DNA of 64,000 nt from Macrotrachela quadricornifera. Lineage: Eukaryota > Rotifera > Eurotatoria > Philodinida > Philodinidae. Shown piece after piece: positions 57,501 through 64,000 of this stretch. The stretch spans positions 218,502 through 282,501 of the forward strand of contig JAJEKB010021317.1 of NCBI GenBank assembly GCA_022393335.1, in the 5' to 3' direction. The notes beneath the pieces are model-generated. The model ran no database searches, was not told where the DNA came from, and saw only the letters and a list, made by a program, of their open reading frames with translations. Within the stretch, counting starts at the first letter, position 1; every line of letters starts with the position of its first letter. The position numbers were made by a program, and so were the translations under genes.

Positions 57501-60190
57501 ATGTTGGCATTCTTGCTGAACGCATACATGGATAATATTATGTTGACGATCTTTAGTAGATTCTTCCAATTGTTGTTCGACATTTTTTGAAGTTGAAAGT
57601 AAATACTTAACACAATTAAGAAAGCCAAAGTGTGAAGCGAGTAGTAGAGGTGTATAGCCCTCTTTGTTGTAGTCGGATACATTGTTCAAATTAAGATTTT
57701 CAACTAGATACGCAGTGACGTAATCGTCATCAATCGATACTGTTGATTCAGTCGCTGGATGCTGGACTATTCGTCGGCTATTATTGAGCTTACATGCAAG
57801 ATGTAGAATTGGAATGTTTAAAGTTAAATGACGATTGCATGCATCAAGAATAATACTGAGAATTTTACAATTGCCAGATTTGATAGCTGAGACAAGTGTC
57901 GTTTCCCATTGATCATTATCGACATGAAACAAAAGATATTTGACTGATTCAATATGATTCTTCTCGGCAGCTCGACATAAAGCCGTCTTTCCATTGGCAT
58001 CTTGCATATTAGCATAACGACGTTGTAATAGATTCAGAGTGGTTGGCTTCGAAAATAACTGTACACAAGTATAAGAATATCTCTCTCATTATATGCATCT
58101 ATCTTCCTCACTTACCATGATCTTTTTGAATATTGGATCTGTAGCAGATAAGAGCATTTCAATCATTCTTGCAGAATCACTATCCAGCGCCAAGCTACAT
58201 GCTAAGTGGAGTGGAGTTTCATCGAATCGGCTTGATTTCTAAATTATTAGTTAGTTTTTGATATATGATAAAAAATTTATTTCAAAATACTAGTTTCTAC
58301 ATACAGCCACATCAGCTCCATGATCGATTAGCCACTTTGCATAAGAATAGTTGTTACACTTTACAGCATGATGCAACTGTTAAATAAAAAATTGGCAATA
58401 AAAATCGATTTGAGCTTCATATAATCTTCACTGTTCACTGTATTATCTCCGCATACAGATCGTCCAAGAAAAATTAATAAAGATCTGAGATTGTTAACGA
58501 AACCATCACCAAAAATAAACTATCTAAGAGCCCTTCGAAATTTCATGAAATTTTTCTAACGTGGAAAAATACAAATAATATTCGTCTGTAGGCTCGCTCA
58601 GCTCCTTGCCACAGAAATCCTGTTTTTGGATCTTCAGAAAAATATAATTAATGATTAATCAATAATTGAATGATAAAAAGCCAATCTCAGATTTGGATTC
58701 ACTACTCTAAATTACCTTTCATTAATTTTATAATACGAAAAATGTCTGTGGTTGAAGAATAAAACAAATACCAGAGAAGAAAATTTGAATAAGTTTTTGC
58801 ATTATATTTAAGATATTTTCTTAAAACATTTTCAAGGTTTTTTGACAATCCTGAAATCTTTCAGAATCTCTAAACACACATTCAAACGTCAATTAATGTT
58901 TTCTATTATACCTTTTTGAAATTCAAGAAGTTTGAAGACGCTTCAGTTTGAGTAGTGAAATATATCGGAAGCTAAAAAATGTATCTTCACATACTCATTC
59001 GAGTGAGTTTGAATATGCTGCTAACCAGTTTTTTAGAGTATAGAGGACATCAAATCACGTAGTGATTCAAAAAATTGAAATCACGCAGAGCTCTGTATCA
59101 GACACGAAATTTTCACTTCAATCCTATTATATTTTGTTGGTTTTCTAAATAGTAATGAGTGGTACGGACGAGAAAAAATTTTATTGTAGGCAATTATGTT
59201 CAGTACTGATTCAAGACTTGTTTAAATGTATGATATTTCGGCGAGTAGCAGTTAACTTTTTATGAAAAGATAAGAACTGAAACTGATCATTCAAACACTG
59301 TTCGGGGAAAAACATCAATCATATTTGAGAAGGGTACATGTTACTATCAATATACCGGTGTTCGAAATTCGTCGTCGAGTGCATCAATTTCTATTTTAGG
59401 GTTGAGTTCGACAAGTAATCGCAAGATTTGCTCACCCGGATCCTTAAAAAGAAAGATGATGTGTATAATTATTAATTGGTAAGAATACGACAAATCTCAA
59501 AAGGACTCTTACGACTTCATCAGACTTTGACCATTTTTGTCGTTGTGCATACATGTGCAGTATAGTCTCGCGATTAATTCCTTTGACATCGTTATCTAAT
59601 ACAGTTAGTTAAATCAATAACATGTAGTGTGCAAAGATGACTGTACATACCGCATTTTTTATCTACTAAAAGTGATTGACAAACTTCAAGATTGTTATAA
59701 AGAACGGCATAATGTAATGCACACCTAAAATTATCATCCAATGATTGCAAAAAATGAAGTTCTCTATGATTAGGACAACATAAACGCCAACACCACCAAT
59801 GACACGACCAGTTTGAAATAAAAGCAATATAATCAGAATTGGATGTTATATATGAGTTCCAATCCTTTTGCTTTATGATAACCTAAAAGCCACAGATGTC
59901 GAAGAATAGAAAATATTTTAGGAATCATAGAGATAATTCACCTGACGCAAAGCTTCTCGAACAATCTCTTCCCTATTTCGTTGATCACGAGTGATACTAT
60001 TATCTAGCATATTGTCAAGCGAACGACGTCGCGGTTTGTGCTGTTCAGCTATCTCTTTCCATACAATAGCTGTTATACTTGGTAAAGTATCAACGCATAG
60101 TTGGTTAGATGCAAGTTTGGATGATGTTGAAGGCTGTAACATTGCATTATTCTCTATCTCAGGGCTTACTTGACTATGATTTTTGTGCAT
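54574..60190 (-). CDS. TRPA1: TRPA-type ankyrin-repeat cation channel, eleven exons
   Basis: Exons (minus): 60190-59942, 59882-59651, 59595-59513, 59442-59356, 58376-58305, 58238-58116, 58058-57050, 56621-56163, 56111-55456, 55409-55040 and 54980-54574. All junctions are GT-AG and keep phase, giving 1248 residues, the usual TRPA1 size. TRPA channels are plasma-membrane cation channels opened by irritants, heat or other stimuli. About fourteen ankyrin repeats fill residues 140-700 (TPLHHAVKCNNYSYAKWLID, TPLHLACKQNNIRICELF, TPLHVCAKFGNHDLVKILL and others). S1 is at about 845-869, and the S4-S6 region spans exons 9-10. Exon 10 carries LLFSWITILTYMRYIPWMNWG, then the pore stretch RTAIGLYDLGYEA and IIIANLLIGLAVGEIPTLK after S6. 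The pore reads GLYDLGY where GELDY-like sequence is usual. The C-terminal tail has ten Cys within about 22 residues. Start chosen: first ATG giving a continuous model; further upstream exons cannot be excluded. Confidence 0.9.
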
Positions 60191-62109
60191 ATTGACGACA
60201 AAAACGTCATCACATACTGATGATATACTTCTTTTCAGCTGTCAAGTCGTTGATTAAATAAAAAATGTGTTTGAGAAGTTTGGTCGTGAGCAAAAGAGAA
60301 ACGAATTAAATAATGAAGTGCAAACAACATCATCTTAATAGGAGGAAAAACATAGAAAGTGGGTGAAGTAATGTTAAAGAACAGCTAAAGTGATACAAAT
60401 GTGAAGCTTTAAATGAAAGATAAACAAATGAAAGTATGTATGCCTCTTTTTAACAATCCACTAAAAAATGGATTGAAATGACGTGTGGCAAAAGTATGGC
60501 TCGTTTTTTTTGTAATACTTTGTAATCATATACAACTTTTTACATGATTTTGATTACTTATTGACGAAAATTGCAATATTCACTCAGAAAAAATCATTTA
60601 AGGAAAGCATCTTCGTTCCAGCACTTTTTAAGATGTGCTTCTCAGAAGATTTTGAAACTTCTAAGGTAAGTAGATCTCGAGCAGTAGAATGAAAATTGTC
60701 ATAGACTCAAAACTCTCGGATGTTTCGTTCTAGGAGATAATAGAATTACAAATGCTAAAAAATGGTCCCTGTTATCGCTGTGCTTTATCAGCTGCAATAA
60801 GTCCTACAGAACTGATATTTTATAACAGATACTACAGGCCTTTTAAGGTGCTTATTTTTTTTTGTGTCTTCTTATCTCATTCCATTCCAATAAAAAAATC
60901 AAAATAATGAGAGTATCCAAAAAATGCATGTTTTTTGATTCAGAACTTTTTTATAAATCCTGCTGAAAACCAAGAGTACATTATTTTTCGAAACAAAAAC
61001 ATTAAGCACCCAATAGGTCTCTAATATCTATAAAAAGAGATTCAGCACAATCGAATGTACAGAGCCACACGAACGAAAATGATTCTGAAAGTTTTTATAT
61101 AAAACTACATTTCCAAAAGACTGAAAAGGAAAAAAAAATCAGTTTTCATATAGAAAAATGTTTTCAGTTGTTGATACTTTTTGGTTTTGAATCTGTTTTT
61201 GAATTGTCAAAACGTGTCTAATAAATAGTACACACTTGGAAGCATATATAGAGCCAAAATAAATGTAAAAATCTCGGATTTACATTCGAATGTTATGTGT
61301 ACTTCAAAAAGTAAAAATAATTGACGACAAATTGATTTTGATCGACACTTTCGAAAAATTAGCTATCTTGAGTCTACGCTCAGCAATTTGACCTTATCTT
61401 GTCAACGAATTGGGCATTTGAGATTTGGGATATCTAAATTGGGCAGAAAACAGTTTACTCTACAAATTTATTCTACTCAAGTGAGTAAGTTATTGGATAC
61501 AAGAAGTGCTAGAAGTCAAAAACTGAGGATATCCGAAGAAATATTATACTCCAGGATGGTGGGATTTTCGATTTTCTCACCTGATACACGATATCCTAAG
61601 CTTATTTTTTTACAAGACGTAGATCTCATCAAGACACATCTTTTGTCACTGAATTATAAAAATAAAACCGCTAGGGAGCCAAGTTAGCATGAACGACACT
61701 GTCGGCGACCCTGTCTAGTGTTTATTGACTCAACTCCCACGGTGATATTATATATTAAGAAATCATAGAAATCGAGTTCAGATTCGTGATCAGCTTAGAA
61801 AATTGAGTGGGAGGAGCTATTTTACAATGGATTTGGGCTTATATTTCCCTAGATTGTAGTCATAGGTAATCTCATGGATCTATCAGAGATATATGTTAGA
61901 GAGAGGTATCAGTATTTTCATAATAGTCCACCAATATAAATAGCTATCGAGTTTAGATTTTGTTCCATTTGATAACTTTTTTTTAGTAGCGACAAAACCA
62001 TGCATCTAGAACAGTGCAAAACCGCTAGTCATCCGAGACATATTTAATCACATTGGCCTCAGAATACAGATTTTGTATATTTTGTGACACTACACTGTAA
62101 AAAAAAAAG
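60191..62109. other. Intergenic stretch upstream of the TRPA gene
   Basis: Holds the likely TRPA promoter near 60200-60400, with no clear motif. A 99-codon frame at 61388-61687 has no recognisable domain. Confidence 0.4.
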
Positions 62110-62455
62110 GAATTTTACCGAACCAAAAAGATATCGGCTGGTCGGTACACCGTCCGATCCTTTTTTGGTTCCATGAAAAGAAAGTTTCGTACCAAACTTT
62201 CGTTCGAGAAATGACAAAAAAGGTTTCGTACACGAAGTTCAGTACGAAACTTCTATCGGAAAAGGTCAAAAAGGTTTCGTATCAAAGGTTCAGTACCAAA
62301 ATTTTTCAAAAAACCGAAACAGGGTTTCGTAGAAATGGTTTCATGCTGAACATTTTATTCCAGATTGAAAAGAGGTTTCATACTAAACATTGCACATCAA
62401 CTTAAAAAGAAGTTTCGTACGTGCTTATTCGCACTGAACTTTTTATCACCTACCC
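62110..62455. repeat. Stem-loop followed by about 50 bp GGTTTCGTAC repeats (copy 2)
   Basis: GAACCAAAAAGATATCGG at about 62118 pairs with CCGATCCTTTTTTGGTTC at about 62154. About five units starting AAAAAGGTTTCGTA follow at 62214, 62264, 62313, 62365 and 62403. Many contain the near-palindrome GTTTCGTAC...GTACGAAAC. Same design as 21262-21440. Confidence 0.72.
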
Positions 62456-62462
62456 AATAGCT

Positions 62463-62662
62463 GATGATGGAAGCAGCGTCCGAAGTAATGAGTCAGCTTA
62501 GTTTCCATTTTGCATTCGTGAGTTGATCTTATTTAGATATGAAAAGCTACATAGAATTCTTACACAAATTCTATATAGCTTTTCATATCTAAATAAGATC
62601 GACTCACGAATACAAAGTGGAAACTAAACTGGTTCATACCTATGAAGCTGTTTCCATCATTA
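62463..62662. repeat. Well-preserved foldback hairpin, about 200 bp
   Basis: Arms of about 95 bp each with an 11 bp loop (TTCTTACACAA). The inner 50 bp (GATCTTATTTAGATATGAAA onwards) is nearly perfect, while the outer part is more diverged. Confidence 0.85.
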
Positions 62663-63239
62663 GTGAAAAATAAAACTTAATCGCCAAATAGTGTCTCGAA
62701 TTAATCTACAATAAAGAGCAAATCAATTAATTTTATATAATAAAATAAACTTGCCCATACAGCTCATATGTGCGTCGATCTAAACAGAGAAAAGAAATAT
62801 GTTTATTTTCAATAGTGAAACTTACCCATAATTTGATACAAAGATGCTTTTGAAATGAAACGCGAGTTAATTTGAATTAGATGATAAATCTATCTGCGAG
62901 TCCCATATTAAAGTCACTCTGTAACAGAAAAGAAGTTTATTTATTTTGGTACAACAAACTTACTGATTAATTTGTAGATTTTCGGAAAACATTAGGTTCA
63001 GCAGTGTTGTCACTGAACCTAAAACTATATACAATTAATTAATTAATTAGGATACTAGTTTATCAAAAAAGTTCTTACTTAATTATGTGCATTCGGATAT
63101 ACAGGATATTTTACACACTTTGACAAGACATTCGCACAAATACTTAATCTTCGAACATCTTCTATATGATGATAATTTTTCATGAATTCATTCGTATATA
63201 TATACAACCTACACTGGCAAAACAAAACGGTGAATGAGT
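62663..63239. other. AT-rich spacer
   Basis: A run of ATTAATTAATTAATTA lies near 63035 and a GGTTCAGTGAC-type inverted pair near 62995-63020. No gene. Confidence 0.5.
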
Positions 63240-63490
63240 AGTGGACGAAAAAGTTCCGTAAGTTTTTATCCCATATTTAAGGGTACTATAGGTAACTTTT
63301 TGAGCGCTATCACGGCGTACCATTGGTAACTTTCTGAAGGCTATCTCGGACTACTGTTAGTAACTCTTCGACGACTATCTTGGAATACTATTAGTAACGT
63401 TTTTGACGGCTATTCCAGGAGTAATACGTGCAACTTTTTGAGACCTACCAGATAGTACATCTCGTAACTACTTGAGACTGTTTCGTTGCG
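63240..63490. repeat. Minisatellite, unit 34 bp
   Basis: Five to six units of the type GGTAACTTTTTGAGGGCTAT followed by CTCGGAGTACTATT, spaced 34 bp. The complement of the unit at 27625-27855 matches it at most positions. Confidence 0.8.
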
Positions 63491-63544
63491 GAATCAATAA
63501 TTTTTAAAATGTATGTTTAGATATTATCTCTGCCTTCATATAAG

Positions 63545-64000
63545 TTCTCTTTCTCGTAGAGAAGAGTCTTAGGAACATAAATTGTTTGTTTGCTTGCTTG
63601 CTTGCTTGTATGTCCGCAGGGTCAAAAAAACATCGAAAAACGATTTTTCCAAAAAGACATTTCTAGAGGTAATTCGATGCGGGGACTTCGAATCTGAAGT
63701 CTGTTCGGTGATCATGTGGTATCAGTATTGATTAATTGATGTTAGGAATTGGTGAGGTTTGGTATTTTTCACCAAAAATACGTGTTTTATCACGAAATGA
63801 TGAAGTCATCGTGGTGGGTGANNNNNNNNNNCAGCATTGATCAGTTGATGTTAGGAATTGGTGAGGTTTGGTATTTTTTACCGAAAACAGGTGTTTTATC
63901 ACGAAATGATGAGTTCATCGTGGTGTGTGATGAACACCATTGCTGATTACTCTCTTTGTCGTAGAGAAGAGTCTTAGAAACATGAATTGTATGCTTGATT
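63545..64000. repeat. Higher-order tandem repeat around the assembly gap
   Basis: TCGTAGAGAAGAGTCTTAG occurs at about 63553 and 63960, about 405 bp apart. Between them, GATGTTAGGAATTGGTGAGG occurs at about 63738 and 63847, on either side of the gap. A (TTGC)n run lies near 63590. The frame crossing the gap is not a gene. Confidence 0.75.
63822..63831. other. Assembly gap of ten N
   Basis: A fixed ten-base run of N between two copies of a tandem repeat, so the true repeat number is unknown. Confidence 0.99.

Noticed and set aside
63749..63946. Open frame crossing the N gap
   Set aside because: It consists of two copies of a tandem repeat joined by unknown bases.

Overview
The window is animal-type nuclear DNA: very AT-rich, with GT-AG introns mostly 46-70 bp long, metazoan gene families, and many decayed DNA transposons, foldback hairpins and minisatellites. 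I infer a bdelloid-rotifer-like genome (Rotaria or Adineta type). The reasons are base composition, tiny introns, divergent F-box genes, an ankyrin-fused urea channel, and a gene whose family is best known from fungal and bacterial secondary metabolism. No single sequence proves the species. There is one 10-N assembly gap at 63822-63831.

Layout. 1-2483 is a 5'-truncated urea transporter fused to ankyrin repeats. 2484-12236 is transposon graveyard: a Tc1/mariner relic, a hAT relic, hairpins, a GC-rich palindromic island, a minisatellite and a piggyBac end pair. 12464-14829 is a sphingomyelin-synthase-like gene of two exons. 15960-17809 holds more minisatellite and a transposase helix-turn-helix fragment. 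19154-20956 is an F-box gene with one internal stop. 21262-24798 holds hairpin repeats, an internally deleted piggyBac element, and a MULE transposase relic abutting it. 26826-32185 has foldbacks, a minisatellite and a 2.5 kb element with about 440 bp inverted arms. 32488-33348 encodes a secreted protein. 37147-37355 is a tiny two-exon Cys-rich protein gene followed by a TTAA-flanked MITE. 41315-44638 is a second F-box gene, with a foldback-filled first intron and a frameshift. 45606-46445 is a CmcJ/AsaB-like oxygenase. 46562-49379 (minus) is a complete 9-exon lysosomal-type beta-hexosaminidase. 51597-51902 (minus) is a small Cys-rich secreted peptide. 52038-52200 is a tRNA-derived SINE. 54574-60190 (minus) is a complete 11-exon TRPA-type ankyrin cation channel with an unusual Cys-rich tail. 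The last 4 kb is mainly repeats.

The genes do not form one pathway; this is an ordinary eukaryotic gene neighbourhood. The most notable items are the urea channel-ankyrin fusion, the oxygenase with possible horizontal origin, the 49-residue CxxC protein, the Cys-rich TRPA tail, and a set of tandem repeats sharing a period near 34 bp. All spliced models were built by hand from reading frame, splice consensus and family similarity, with no transcript evidence.
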